Below, in pieces: positions 51,480 through 60,735 of a stretch of DNA of 64,000 nucleotides (position 1 is its first letter; the number at the start of each line of letters is the position of its first letter). This stretch comes from Amycolatopsis sp. NBRC 101858 (lineage in GTDB: Bacteria; Actinomycetota; Actinomycetes; Mycobacteriales; Pseudonocardiaceae), in assembly GCF_030269325.1 (NCBI RefSeq), contig NZ_BSTD01000008.1:186001-250000 (forward strand). The letters are read 5' to 3'. The notes beneath the pieces are model-generated. The model worked only from the letters and a program-made list of their open reading frames with translations. It searched no databases and was not told the DNA's origin. The translations under genes and the position numbers were made by a program.

Positions 51480-52202
51480 ATGGCCAACAAGGCCCAGCTG
51501 ATCGAGGCGCTGACGGAGCGCCTGGGCGACAAGAAGGCCGCTTCCGAGGCGGTCGACGGTCTGGTCGACATCATTATCCGGACGGTCAACAAGGGCGAAA
51601 AGGTCAACATCACCGGCTTCGGGGTGTTCGAGAAGCGGGCTCGCGCGGCGCGGACGGCCCGGAACCCGCGCACCGGTGAGGCCGTGCGGGTCAAGAAGAC
51701 CAACGTGCCGGCGTTCCGCGCCGGGACCACCTTCAAGGACGTCATTTCCGGCGCGAAGAAGCTGGCCAAGGCAACCCCGGTCAAGCGCGCGGCCGCGGGC
51801 ACCCGCGCATCCACGACGACCCGGGCGACGACATCCCGCGCAGCGGCGGCGAAGCCGGCCGCGGCTCGCGCGACGGCCACCCGGACCCGCGCGACGGCGG
51901 CGAAGCCGGCGACGACAACGCGCGCAACGGCGGCGAAGGCAGCCCCGAAGACGACCACGACGCGGGCGAAGGCGGCTCCGAAGACCACGGCGGCGAAGCC
52001 GGCCACGACGAGGTCGACGGCGGCGAAGACGACGGCCGCGAAACCGGCGACGGCCGCGAAGGCGACCACGGCTCGGAAACCGGCAGCGGCGAAGACCACG
52101 ACGGCGGCGAAGACGACCACGGCGACGAAGACCACGACGGCCCGGAAGACCACGGCCGCCAAGGCTCCCGCCCGGCGGACCACGGCAGCGAAGAAGAGCT
52201 GA
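51480..52202 (+). CDS. hupB: HU-family nucleoid protein (HupB), copy 3
   Basis: A 240-residue HupB. The HU core is close to copies 1 and 2 but has distinct residues ('MANKAQLIEALTERLGDKKA', 'SGAKKLAKATPVKRAA'). The tail (about 98-240) is longer and richer in Thr/Lys/Ala (TTRAT, AAKTT repeats), ending 'PARRTTAAKKS'. Its place directly after leuCD matches the hupB-leuD-leuC order of mycobacteria, so this is probably the ancestral HupB, and the two copies at 32-36 kb are extra. It condenses DNA and may be modified on the tail. Confidence 0.96.
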   Translation: MANKAQLIEALTERLGDKKAASEAVDGLVDIIIRTVNKGEKVNITGFGVFEKRARAARTARNPRTGEAVRVKKTNVPAFRAGTTFKDVISGAKKLAKATPVKRAAAGTRASTTTRATTSRAAAAKPAAARATATRTRATAAKPATTTRATAAKAAPKTTTTRAKAAPKTTAAKPATTRSTAAKTTAAKPATAAKATTARKPAAAKTTTAAKTTTATKTTTARKTTAAKAPARRTTAAKKS

Positions 52203-52290
52203 CCACCCGAAACTGTCGTACCCCTGCGGTAACGTGAAATCCGGGGATCCCCCAGGGGGTTACCTCTGGTGGGCGCACGACTTTTCCGGC

Positions 52291-52321
52291 CAGGGCCCCG
52301 CGCGTGAGGCGCGGGGCCCTG
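52291..52321 (+). terminator. hairpin after HU copy 3
   Basis: CAGGGCCCCGCGC pairs exactly with its complement around a 5-base loop, about 90 bases after the stop. Resembles the hairpins after the other HU genes. Confidence 0.75.
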
Positions 52322-52353
52322 CCGCGTTTCCGGAGCCGGCGGGGGAGTGGCAA

Positions 52354-52668
52354 GTCGGCTCGCGTACCCAGCGGGTCGGCTCGCGTACCCAGGGAGTCGG
52401 TTCGCGTACCTGGAGGGTCGGCTCGGGAACCCGGGCATGCGCCTGTGAACCGACTGTCCGAGTACGTGAACCGACTGTCCGGGTACGTGAACCGACTGGC
52501 CAGGTACGTGAACTGACCGTCGGGGTACGTGAACCGACTGGCCAGGTACGCGAACTGACCGTCGGGGTACGTGAACCGACTGGCCAGGTACGCGAACTGA
52601 CCGTCGGGGTACGTGAACCGACTGGCCAGGTACGCGAACTGACCGTCGGGGTACGTGAGCCGAATGGG
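52354..52668. repeat. cluster of 21-bp repeats, two orientations
   Basis: On the left, three or four units of the type TCGCGTACCCAGCGGGTCGG. On the right, about twelve units in the opposite orientation (GTGAACCGACTGTCCGGGTA and GCGAACTGACCGTCGGGGTA types). The last part is a 42-base double unit repeated three to four times with hardly a change. The orientations meet near 52437. The cluster belongs to the same family as 14164-14290. It lies between HU copy 3 and the SARP gene and does not code: reading frames shift between units. Confidence 0.9.
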
Positions 52669-52811
52669 CCCGAACCTGAGCCGTCCGCCGGGGTTACCCG
52701 CTGCCGAGATCCGCCGTCCGAACGGGACCCGTGCACCACCCGCTCGGAGCACCCCGCCGCCCCGGGACCGGTTCCGCCCAATTTCGCAAAGTTGCTTGAG
52801 CGCCCGGCCGA

Positions 52812-55655
52812 GTGATGCCACGCTGCGTTCCTCGGGGTCCGCGTCCGGCGGGTGCCCGGCGGCGCGCGCGAACCCTGGGGGCGACCACCATCGACATCCG
52901 GCTGCTCGGCCCGTTCCAGGTGCTCGTCGGCGGCTCGCCGGTCGTGCTGACCAGTTCCCGGCAGCGTGCGCTGCTCGCGACGCTGGCCTTGTCCGCGGGA
53001 CGCCTGGTGTCGATCGACGCGCTCGCGCGCGGTGTCTGGGGCGAAGAGCCACCCGCGCACATCCGCGGCAGCCTGCAGACCTACGTCATGCGCCTGCGCC
53101 GGCTGTGCGGCGAAGAAACCGTCGTCACCGAACCGGACGGGTACCGGCTGGTCGTCGACCCGTCCCGGGTGGACGCCCTGCGTTTCCTCCGCACCCTCGA
53201 CCAGGCCGCCGCCGCGACCGAACCCACTCGCCGCCGCGGCCTGCTCACCGCCGCGCTGGCCGCCTGGGGTGGCACGCCGCTCGAAGGCGTCGGTTCTCCC
53301 GCGCTCGCCGCGGAATGGGGGCCGCTGCTGACCGAGCGGTACCTCTTCGCCGTGGAGCAGCGCATCGACCTCGACGCCGGGCTCGTGCCCGATGCCCGGC
53401 TCGTCGCCGAGCTCACCGACCTCGTCGCCCAGCACCCGCTGCGGGAATCGTTGTGGGAACGGCTGGTGCGCGTCCTGGCCCGGTCCGGCCGCCGCGCCGA
53501 GGCGCTGGCCCGCTACGCCGGGCTTCGCTCGCTGCTGGCCGACGAGCTGGGCGTCGAGCCGGGGGAGGACCTGCGGCGCCTGCACGCCGAACTGCTCACC
53601 GCCGACACCGAACCCGCCGGTCACACCGTGCCGCGGCAGCTGCCCTTCGACGTCGCCGGGTTCACCGGACGCGGCCCCGAACTCGCCGAACTCGACCGGC
53701 TCCCGCCCGGCGGCGCGTCCGGCATCGTCGTCATCGAAGGGACCGCCGGGGTCGGGAAGACGTCGCTGGCCGTGCACTGGTCGCACCGCGTCCGCGACCG
53801 CTTCCCCGGCGGCCAGCTGTTCCTCGACCTGCGCGGCCACTCCGCGGACACGCCCGTCACGCCGGACGCCGCCCTGGCCGGCTTCCTCCGTGCCCTGGGC
53901 GAGCCGCCCGAGACGCTGCCTTCCACAGTGGAGGAACGGTCGGCGCTCCTGCGCAGCCGGCTGGCCGGCAGCCGCACGCTCATGCTGCTCGACAACGCCC
54001 GCGACGCCGACCAGGTCCGGCCGCTCCTGCCCGGCCCCGGCAACCTGGTCGTCGTGACCAGCCGCAACCAGCTGCGCGGCGTCGTCGCCCGCGACGGCGC
54101 CCGCCGGATCGCCTTGCGCTCCTTCGACGACCAGGACGCCACCGCGCTGCTCGCGGGCAGCGTCGGGCCGCAGCGCCTCGCCGCCGAACCCGCCGCCGTC
54201 GCCGAGCTCGTCCAGCTCTGCGGCCGGCTCCCGCTCGCGCTGGCGCTGGCCGGGGAACGCGCGTCGCGGTTTTCCGGCGTCTCGCTCGCGGGGATCGTCG
54301 AAGAGCTGCGCGACCAGCGCCTGCGGCTCGACACCCTGCGCGACCCGCAGGACGCCGGCACCGACCTGCGCGCCGCGTTCTCGTGGTCGTACAAGGCGTT
54401 GCGCCCGGCCGCCGCGCGCTTCTTCCGGCTCCTGGGCCTGCACCCCGGCCACGGCTTCAGCCTGTCTTCGGCCGCCGCGCTGGCCGGGGCGAACCTGCGC
54501 GAGGCCCGCGAGCTCGCCGACCAGCTCGCCGCCGCGCACCTGCTCAACCAGCCCAGCACCGACCGCTACCAGTTCCACGACCTCCTGCGCGTCTACGCCG
54601 CCGAGCTCGTCGAAACCGAGACGACGGCGGCCGAACGCGCGGCCGCGCGGCGCCGGCTCCTCGACTGGTACCTCGCGAGCGTCGCCGAAGCGACCAAGCT
54701 CGTCCGCCCCGACCTGCTCACCGACGACATCACGCTCGGCCCGGCGCCGGTGCCCGCCATCCGGTTCACCCAGCACGAACAGACGATCGCCTGGTACACG
54801 ACCGAACGCACGGCCCTCACCGCGCTCGTCGGCGTCGCGGCCGGAAACGGCTTCACCGCCCACGCCTGGAAGCTCGCGTGGCTGCTGCGCGGGTTCTTCG
54901 CCGAACGCCACGACCGCGACGACTGGATCACGACCGCCCGGACGGCCGTCGCCGCCACCCGCGAAGCGGGCGACAACACGGGCTTGCAGTACAGCGCGAA
55001 CAACCTCGGGTCGGCCTACCTGCGCACCCTCCAGCCGGACAAGGCCCTCGAAGCCCTGGAGGAGGCGCGCGCGGCGTCCGAGGCCGGCGACGGAACCGCG
55101 CTGGCGGTGGCGATCCTGTCCAACCTCGCCGGCGCGTACTACGTCCGGGCCGAGTACGCGGAAGCCGAGCGCTACGCCCTCCAGGCGGTTCGTCTCGCGC
55201 GCGACCACGGCCAGCGGACGTTCGTGCCGCACGCCCTCCTCAACGTCAGCGCGAGCCGCATCGGCCTGCGCAACTACGACAACGCCGCCGAAGCGGCGCA
55301 GGCCGCGCACCAGGCCTTCGCCGACTTGGGCGACCGCTACCACGCGGCGCTGGCGCTGGGGAACGTCGCCGAAGCACTCGAAGGGGCCGGCCGGCAGGAC
55401 GAAGCCGAGAAGGCCGGGCTGGAAGCGCTCACCGAGCTGAAGGAGCTGAACGCCGAATACGGCACGATCGACGTCCGGATCACCCTCGGCCGCCTCAAGC
55501 TCCGCACCGGCCGGGACGAGGAGGCGCGGGAGCATTGGGCCGAGGCGCTGACCGTCTGCCAGCGCCTCGGCGACCCCCGCATCCCGGAGATCCGGGCTCT
55601 GCTGGCGACGGTGCCGACAGACAGACCCCCGGCCCGGGATGCGCCGTACCCCTAG
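52812..55655 (+). CDS. SARP/AfsR family transcriptional regulator with NB-ARC and TPR domains
   Basis: A 947-residue regulator. Domains in order: winged-helix OmpR-like DNA binding (about 28-105, 'IRLLGPFQVLVGGSPVVLTS', 'LQTYVMRLRRLCGEE'), BTAD (about 110-255, 'LRESLWERLVRVLARSGRRA'), an NB-ARC ATPase with P-loop 'GTAGVGKTSLAVHWS' near 310-320 and 'LLLDNARDADQVRPLLP'-type Walker B, then TPR repeats (about 690-930). Such AfsR-like proteins act as ATP-dependent activators of secondary metabolism. No biosynthetic cluster is adjacent. The start is uncertain; the DNA-binding domain begins near 52890. Confidence 0.92.
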   Translation: MMPRCVPRGPRPAGARRRARTLGATTIDIRLLGPFQVLVGGSPVVLTSSRQRALLATLALSAGRLVSIDALARGVWGEEPPAHIRGSLQTYVMRLRRLCGEETVVTEPDGYRLVVDPSRVDALRFLRTLDQAAAATEPTRRRGLLTAALAAWGGTPLEGVGSPALAAEWGPLLTERYLFAVEQRIDLDAGLVPDARLVAELTDLVAQHPLRESLWERLVRVLARSGRRAEALARYAGLRSLLADELGVEPGEDLRRLHAELLTADTEPAGHTVPRQLPFDVAGFTGRGPELAELDRLPPGGASGIVVIEGTAGVGKTSLAVHWSHRVRDRFPGGQLFLDLRGHSADTPVTPDAALAGFLRALGEPPETLPSTVEERSALLRSRLAGSRTLMLLDNARDADQVRPLLPGPGNLVVVTSRNQLRGVVARDGARRIALRSFDDQDATALLAGSVGPQRLAAEPAAVAELVQLCGRLPLALALAGERASRFSGVSLAGIVEELRDQRLRLDTLRDPQDAGTDLRAAFSWSYKALRPAAARFFRLLGLHPGHGFSLSSAAALAGANLREARELADQLAAAHLLNQPSTDRYQFHDLLRVYAAELVETETTAAERAAARRRLLDWYLASVAEATKLVRPDLLTDDITLGPAPVPAIRFTQHEQTIAWYTTERTALTALVGVAAGNGFTAHAWKLAWLLRGFFAERHDRDDWITTARTAVAATREAGDNTGLQYSANNLGSAYLRTLQPDKALEALEEARAASEAGDGTALAVAILSNLAGAYYVRAEYAEAERYALQAVRLARDHGQRTFVPHALLNVSASRIGLRNYDNAAEAAQAAHQAFADLGDRYHAALALGNVAEALEGAGRQDEAEKAGLEALTELKELNAEYGTIDVRITLGRLKLRTGRDEEAREHWAEALTVCQRLGDPRIPEIRALLATVPTDRPPARDAPYP

Positions 55656-55733
55656 CCCGGCGCAGCCCAGCGGGACCCGGACCCAGTACACCAAGATCGA
55701 CTGTCACCGCACTGTCGCCGGACGGGCGAGCGC

Positions 55734-56687
55734 TCAGGAGCGGGCCGGGGACGGCGTCGGCAACGCGCTCGGGTGGTAGTCGGCCGCCAGCAGGATCGGG
55801 CCCTTCTCCGCCGTCGGTGCCCGGAACGACAGCACCCAGAACGAGCCCTTCTTGCTCGGCACCACGCCGCCCCGGGCCGCCTGGAGCTCCACTCCGTCGC
55901 GGTCGGCCAACGCGCTGATCAGGTCCGGGATCACGCCGCCCTGGCTGCACACCACCGGCGTCCCGCCGTCGCCCGCCACCGCCAGCAGCCGCGCCACGCC
56001 CAGCACCGGGTCCGGCCAGTACCCCTCTTCCGACAGCAGCGGCTCGTGCCGCACCTCGAGCCCGAGGTCGTCGGCGATCCCGTGCACCGTCTGCACGCAG
56101 CGCAGCCGCGGTGCCGACAGCACCCGGTCCGGTCCGTACAGCGCCAGCACCCGCCGCAACGCCGAGGCCTGCCGCAGCCCCGCTTCCGACAGCGGCCGGA
56201 GGTCGTCGTCGCCGGTCCACTCGTCGCGCTTGCCCGCCTTCGCGTGCCGCACCAGCACCAGCGTCGTCATGCCGGCCGGCACCTCGCAGAACGCGCGCAG
56301 CACCCGCACGTCCTCCGGGCGCGTCAGCAGCTTCTCCGCCGCCGTCGGGTCGAGCCAGCGCAGCTCGTCGACCTCGTCGTTCGCGGCGAACTCGCCGGAC
56401 ACGGCTTCGGCGCTGAAGTAGTCGACCGTCTTCGGGACCGTGCCGGAGCCGGTGCGCGCGGGCACCCGGTACTCCGTCCGGGCCAGGTAGCGGCCCAGGA
56501 CCGCGTCGAACCCGGTCTCTTCCTTCACTTCCCGGACGGCGGCTTCGGCGGTCGTCTCGCCGGGGTCGAGCTTTCCCTTCGGCAACGACCAGTCGTCGTA
56601 CCGCGGGCGGTGCACCAGGGCGACTTCGGCCGCCTTGCCGGCGCCGCGCCACAGCACCGCGCCGGCCGCCCGTACCTCCTGGGTCAT
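55734..56687 (-). CDS. mutT1: NUDIX hydrolase fused to histidine phosphatase (MutT1)
   Basis: A 317-residue two-domain enzyme. Residues 1-135 form the NUDIX domain with the box 'GETTAEAAVREVKEETG'. Residues 140-310 form a histidine phosphatase domain with 'LVLVRHAKAGKRDEW' (RHA catalytic motif). The mycobacterial MutT1 with this architecture hydrolyses 8-oxo-dGTP and diadenosine polyphosphates. The start overlaps the ppk stop (ATGA), so the two form one operon, as they are neighbours in mycobacteria. Confidence 0.94.
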   Translation of the reverse strand: MTQEVRAAGAVLWRGAGKAAEVALVHRPRYDDWSLPKGKLDPGETTAEAAVREVKEETGFDAVLGRYLARTEYRVPARTGSGTVPKTVDYFSAEAVSGEFAANDEVDELRWLDPTAAEKLLTRPEDVRVLRAFCEVPAGMTTLVLVRHAKAGKRDEWTGDDDLRPLSEAGLRQASALRRVLALYGPDRVLSAPRLRCVQTVHGIADDLGLEVRHEPLLSEEGYWPDPVLGVARLLAVAGDGGTPVVCSQGGVIPDLISALADRDGVELQAARGGVVPSKKGSFWVLSFRAPTAEKGPILLAADYHPSALPTPSPARS

Positions 56688-59047
56688 CCGGCGGCCCCGT
56701 GCAGCTTCGCCAGCTCCAGCTGGTGATCACGCACCCGCGAGCCGTCGGCCGGGAACGGCGACCACTCGCCGCTCGCCGTCAGCACCCAGCACCGCGTCGC
56801 CTTGTCGAGCGCCGAGTCGAAGATGTCGTCGAGCTGCCCGGTCAGCTTCGGGTCCTTGACGCGCACCAGCGCCTCGATCCGCCGGTCGAGGTTCCGGTGC
56901 ATCATGTCCGCGCTGCCGATCCAGTGCGTGCCGCCGGCCCGGAAGTGGAAGACCCGCGAGTGCTCCAGGAACCGGCCCAGGATCGACCGGACGTGGATGT
57001 TCTCGGACAGCCCTTCGACGCCGGGCTTCAGCGTGCAGATCCCGCGCACCACGATCTCGACCGGCACCCCGGCCTGCGACGCGTGGTAGAGCGCGTCGAT
57101 GACCTGTTCGTCGACCAGCGAGTTGCACTTGATCCGGATGCCGGCGTTCTGCCCGGCCCGCGCCAGCTCGATCTCTTCGCCGATCGCGCGCACGATGCCG
57201 CGGCGGATGCCGTGCGGCGACGTCAGGATCGTCCGGTAGGTGTCCTGGCGGGAGTAGCCGGTGAGCACGTTGAAGAGGTCGGTTACGTCCGCGCCGATGC
57301 TCGGGTCGGCGGTGAACAGGCCGATGTCCTCGTAGAGCCGCGCGGTCTTCGGGTTGTAGTTGCCGGTGCCGATGTGGCAGTAGCGGCGGATGGTCGAGCC
57401 CTCCTGGCGCACGATCATCGACACCTTGCAGTGCGTCTTCAGCCCGACCAGGCCGTACACCACGTGCACGCCCGCGCGCTCCAGCGTCCGCGCCCAGGTG
57501 ATGTTCGCCTGCTCGTCGAACCGCGCCTTGATCTCGACCAGCGCGACGACCTGCTTGCCCGCCTCCGCCGCGTCGATCAGCGCGTCGACGATCGGGGAGT
57601 CGCCCGAGGTCCGGTACAGCGTCTGCTTGATCGCGAGGACCTTCGAGTCGGCCGCCGCCTGCTCGATGAACCGCTGCACGCTCGTGGAGAACGAGTCGTA
57701 CGGGTGGTGCACCAGCACGTCGCCCTCGCGCAGCGTCGCGAAGACGCTCTTCGGCGTCTCGCGCTCACCGAACGCGGGGTGCGTCGCCGGCACGAACGGC
57801 CGGTCCTTCAGCTCCTTGCGGTCCACACCGGACAGCTGGTGCAGGCAGGTCAGGTCGAGCAGGCCGGGGACCTCGACGACGTCGGCCGGGTCGACGTCCA
57901 GCTCGCGCAGCAGCAGCTCGAGCATGTGCTCGCTCATGTCCTGCGCGACCTCGAGGCGCACCGGCGGGCCGAACCGGCGCTGCGCCAGCTCGCGCTCGAG
58001 GGCCTGCAGGAGGTCTTCGTCGCGGTCTTCGTCGACCTCGAAGTCGGCGTTGCGGGTGACGCGGAAGACGTGGTGCTCGGTGACGTCCATCCCGGTGAAC
58101 AGCTCGCCGAGGTGCGCGGCGATGAGCTCTTCGAGGGGCAGGAACGTCGCCGTCCGGCTGGTCCGCTCGGTCTCGACGCGCATCAGGCGCTGGACGTTGC
58201 TCGGCACCTTCACCCGGGCGAAGCGCTCGGTGCCGCCCTCCGGGTCGCGGACCGTGACCGCGAGGTTGAGCGAAAGGCCCGAAATGTACGGGAACGGGTG
58301 CGCCGGGTCGACGGCCAGGGGAGTCAGCACCGGGAAGATCTGCTCGGAGAAGTAGCTGGACAGCCGGAGCTGGTCGGCGCCGGAGAGGTCGGCCCAGCCG
58401 ACGATCAGGATGTCGTGCTCGGCCAGCTGCGGGCGCAGGTGCTTCTCGAACGCGCCGGTCTGCCGCTCGACCAGGTCCTGGTTGCGCTTGGCGATGTAGT
58501 CGAGCTGCTCGCGCGGGGTGAGCCCGTCCGCGCTGCGCACCAGGAGGCCGGTCTCGTCGCGGCGCTTCAGGCCGGCGACGCGGACCATGTAGAACTCGTC
58601 CAGATTGGACGCGAAGATCGCGAGGAACTTCGTCCGTTCGAGCAGCGGCTGCGACTCGTCCTCGGCCAGCGCGAGCACGCGGGCGTTGAAGTCCTGCCAC
58701 GAGAGCTCGCGGTTGAAGTACCGGTCGTCCGGCAGGGTCTCGGTGGCGGCCGGGGCGGTGGTGACCGCGGGCGGCGCCGACGGGACGGCGCGGAACTCCT
58801 CGGCGCCGCGGGTGTTGCCCTGCGCGGCGCTGCGGCGCCGGGGCGTCGACGCGGCGGGCGTGCTCTTGCGGACTCTGGCCTTCCCGGCGGTGGCACGGGC
58901 GGCGGTGTCGCGCGCGGTGGACTTCGACGGGACCTTCTTCGCCGCCGCCGGTTTGGCCGCGGTGGTCTTCTTGGCCGATTCCGAAGATCCGCTGGCCGGG
59001 TTCCGTCGCCTCCGCGGTGCGGGCGTGCTGCCGTCGTCTGTGCTCAC
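56684..59047 (-). CDS. ppk: polyphosphate kinase 1 with basic N-terminal tail
   Basis: About 787 residues. The PPK1 core starts at about residue 105 ('YFNRELSWQDFNARVLALAE') and holds 'HHPYDSFSTSVQRFIEQAAA', 'SGDSPIVDALIDAAEAGKQV' and the phospho-accepting His in 'RRYCHIGTGNYNPKTARLYE'. It makes and breaks polyphosphate at the membrane or nucleoid. The first 100 residues are an extra Ala/Lys/Ser/Thr/Arg-rich tail with AAKPAAAKK and KKTTA stretches like the HU tails. GTG 59047 or ATG 59056 are both possible starts. Operon with mutT1. Confidence 0.96.
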   Translation of the reverse strand: MSTDDGSTPAPRRRRNPASGSSESAKKTTAAKPAAAKKVPSKSTARDTAARATAGKARVRKSTPAASTPRRRSAAQGNTRGAEEFRAVPSAPPAVTTAPAATETLPDDRYFNRELSWQDFNARVLALAEDESQPLLERTKFLAIFASNLDEFYMVRVAGLKRRDETGLLVRSADGLTPREQLDYIAKRNQDLVERQTGAFEKHLRPQLAEHDILIVGWADLSGADQLRLSSYFSEQIFPVLTPLAVDPAHPFPYISGLSLNLAVTVRDPEGGTERFARVKVPSNVQRLMRVETERTSRTATFLPLEELIAAHLGELFTGMDVTEHHVFRVTRNADFEVDEDRDEDLLQALERELAQRRFGPPVRLEVAQDMSEHMLELLLRELDVDPADVVEVPGLLDLTCLHQLSGVDRKELKDRPFVPATHPAFGERETPKSVFATLREGDVLVHHPYDSFSTSVQRFIEQAAADSKVLAIKQTLYRTSGDSPIVDALIDAAEAGKQVVALVEIKARFDEQANITWARTLERAGVHVVYGLVGLKTHCKVSMIVRQEGSTIRRYCHIGTGNYNPKTARLYEDIGLFTADPSIGADVTDLFNVLTGYSRQDTYRTILTSPHGIRRGIVRAIGEEIELARAGQNAGIRIKCNSLVDEQVIDALYHASQAGVPVEIVVRGICTLKPGVEGLSENIHVRSILGRFLEHSRVFHFRAGGTHWIGSADMMHRNLDRRIEALVRVKDPKLTGQLDDIFDSALDKATRCWVLTASGEWSPFPADGSRVRDHQLELAKLHGAAG

Positions 59048-59098
59048 GGCCCCCATTCTTCACTACGCACGGCGGATTTGCTCCGGCCGCGGTGAAGG

Positions 59099-59710
59099 TC
59101 AGATGAACAGCTCCGCGGTGTGTTTCCCGACACCCAGCGCGCGCACGTGGGCGAGGTCGTCCGGGGTGTCGACGTCGCTGCGCAGGCTCGGGAGCGGGTT
59201 TTTCAGCGGAACGGCCCCGGACGCGGTGTGCGCCCGCGCCGAGCCCGGGCCGAAGCGCGGGTCGAGGGGCGCGCCGGGGGCCGAGAGCAGGAGGGTGGTG
59301 CCGGTGCCCTGGCGATCGGCGACGAAGGCGCGCTTTCCGGCCGCTTCGGCGAGGGCGTCGGCCAGGTCGCCGGCACGCAGGGCGGGGAGGTCGGCTTGGA
59401 GGGCGCCGACGATCGCCCCGGGGTCGTCTCGCCGGAGGAGTTCTGCGCCGTGGCGGAAGGCGGCGTTGAGGGTTTTCTCGGCGGGTTCGGCGACGATCTC
59501 GACCCCGAGCTCGCCGAGTTCGGCGACGGCCCCGGGATCGGCGGCGACGAGCAGGACGCGCCGGACGTGCGCCCCCGAGGTGACGGCGGCGAGGGTGTCG
59601 GCGGCGAGCGCGAGGACGAGACCGGGATGCCGCTCGGCCTCGACGGCACCACGCAGCCGCGACTTGCCGTCGCGGGGGTGTTTCATCGGCACGACCAGGT
59701 CCACGTCCAC
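59099..59710 (-). CDS. cofC: 2-phospho-L-lactate/PEP guanylyltransferase
   Basis: A 203-residue nucleotidyltransferase of F420 synthesis (CofC, called FbiD in mycobacteria), which makes the GTP-derived diphospho intermediate. 'VPMKHPRDGKSRLRGA' is the N-terminal motif, 'IVGALQADLPALRAGDLADA' the nucleotide site and 'LRSDVDTPDDLAHVRALG' the C-terminal signature. The frame is open to 59938, but GTG 59710 gives the right length and N-terminus. Its presence fits the two F420-type LLM oxidoreductases at 14-16 kb. It lies between ppk and plsC as in mycobacteria. Confidence 0.93.
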   Translation of the reverse strand: MDVDLVVPMKHPRDGKSRLRGAVEAERHPGLVLALAADTLAAVTSGAHVRRVLLVAADPGAVAELGELGVEIVAEPAEKTLNAAFRHGAELLRRDDPGAIVGALQADLPALRAGDLADALAEAAGKRAFVADRQGTGTTLLLSAPGAPLDPRFGPGSARAHTASGAVPLKNPLPSLRSDVDTPDDLAHVRALGVGKHTAELFI

Positions 59711-60030
59711 CCGTCCATCTTTACCCGAAACGGGGAGTGGGTGTCGGCCGGAGGTGCGGGTTGTCCACAGGCGACGGGTGGTGTGGACAAGTGTGGGGGT
59801 GGGGGTGCTGGGCGGCCCCGGCGTATGGCTGGTCGCCGCGCCGCGGCCGGGACCCGATGGCAGAAACGACTCACTCACCTCGCCGGGCGACTCCGCCGAG
59901 AACCCCGTCACCCAGACTCGCCCCCACCCCCTGATCACCGCCTCGACCTCGGCGAAGGCACCCTCCCTGGACTGGCCTCACCCCGGCGCGGCAGGATCTG
60001 GGGCGGACTTGACGCGTGGAGGAGGAGATC

Positions 60031-60735
60031 GTGGCCCGGCGTGAGAAGGGCGGCTTCTGGGTGGGGTTGGCCGCCGCTGTGTTCTATCCGCTCACCGGTA
60101 TTGCGCGGCGGGTTTACGTCGGGAACGAAAAAGTTCCGCGGCAGGGACCTGCGCTGCTCGTCCTGAACCACATTTCGCACCTCGATCCCATCGTCGACGC
60201 CGTCTTCGTGCACCGGCAGAAGCGGGTTCCGCGCTTCCTCGGCAAGGAGAGCCTCACCCGGACACCGATCTTCGGGAAGGTCTTCGTCGGCTCCGGGCAG
60301 ATCCCCGTTTCGCGCGGCTCGGCCGCCGCCGGGGACAGCCTCAAGGCCGCGCACCAGGCCCTGCAAGAAGGCAAGATCGTCGTCATCTACCCCGAGGGCA
60401 CCATCACCAAGGACCCCGCCGGCTGGCCGAAAGAGTCCTTCACCGGCGCCGCGCGGCTCGCGCTGCAGAACGACGTCCCCGTGATCCCCATCGCGCGCTG
60501 GGGCACCAGTGAGCTCTTCAACGGCTACACCAAGAAGTTCAAGCCGTTCCCGCGCAAGACCATCACGCACCGGGTCGGCGATCCGCTCGACCTCTCGGCC
60601 TACCGCGAAGGCAGCGCACGCAGCGCGTCGAAGCTGCGGGAGGTCACCAAGGTCATGATGGACGACGTGACCCGCCTGCTCGGCGAGATCCGCCACGAGG
60701 AACCGCCGTCGGCCAAGCCGGGGGACCCCGCCTGA
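60031..60735 (+). CDS. plsC: 1-acyl-sn-glycerol-3-phosphate acyltransferase
   Basis: A 234-residue PlsC-type enzyme. Motif I is 'VLNHISHLDPIVD' (NHx4D), motif II lies in 'SGQIPVSRGSAAAG' and motif III is 'VVIYPEGTITKD'. A hydrophobic start (WVGLAAAVFYPLTGIA) anchors it to the membrane. It makes phosphatidic acid. I prefer GTG 60031, which has GGAGGAGGAG at good spacing, over GTG 60016. gpsA starts at the last base of its stop, so phospholipid-precursor genes are coupled. Confidence 0.92.
   Translation: MARREKGGFWVGLAAAVFYPLTGIARRVYVGNEKVPRQGPALLVLNHISHLDPIVDAVFVHRQKRVPRFLGKESLTRTPIFGKVFVGSGQIPVSRGSAAAGDSLKAAHQALQEGKIVVIYPEGTITKDPAGWPKESFTGAARLALQNDVPVIPIARWGTSELFNGYTKKFKPFPRKTITHRVGDPLDLSAYREGSARSASKLREVTKVMMDDVTRLLGEIRHEEPPSAKPGDPA

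Noticed and set aside
52354..52668. CRISPR array or coding repeat protein near 52.4 kb
   Set aside because: Units abut without spacers and occur in both orientations; the open frames through them only reflect a period divisible by three and lack normal codon use.
59711..59938. N-terminal extension of cofC
   Set aside because: The extra 76 residues are low-complexity and not part of the family; GTG 59710 gives the usual length.
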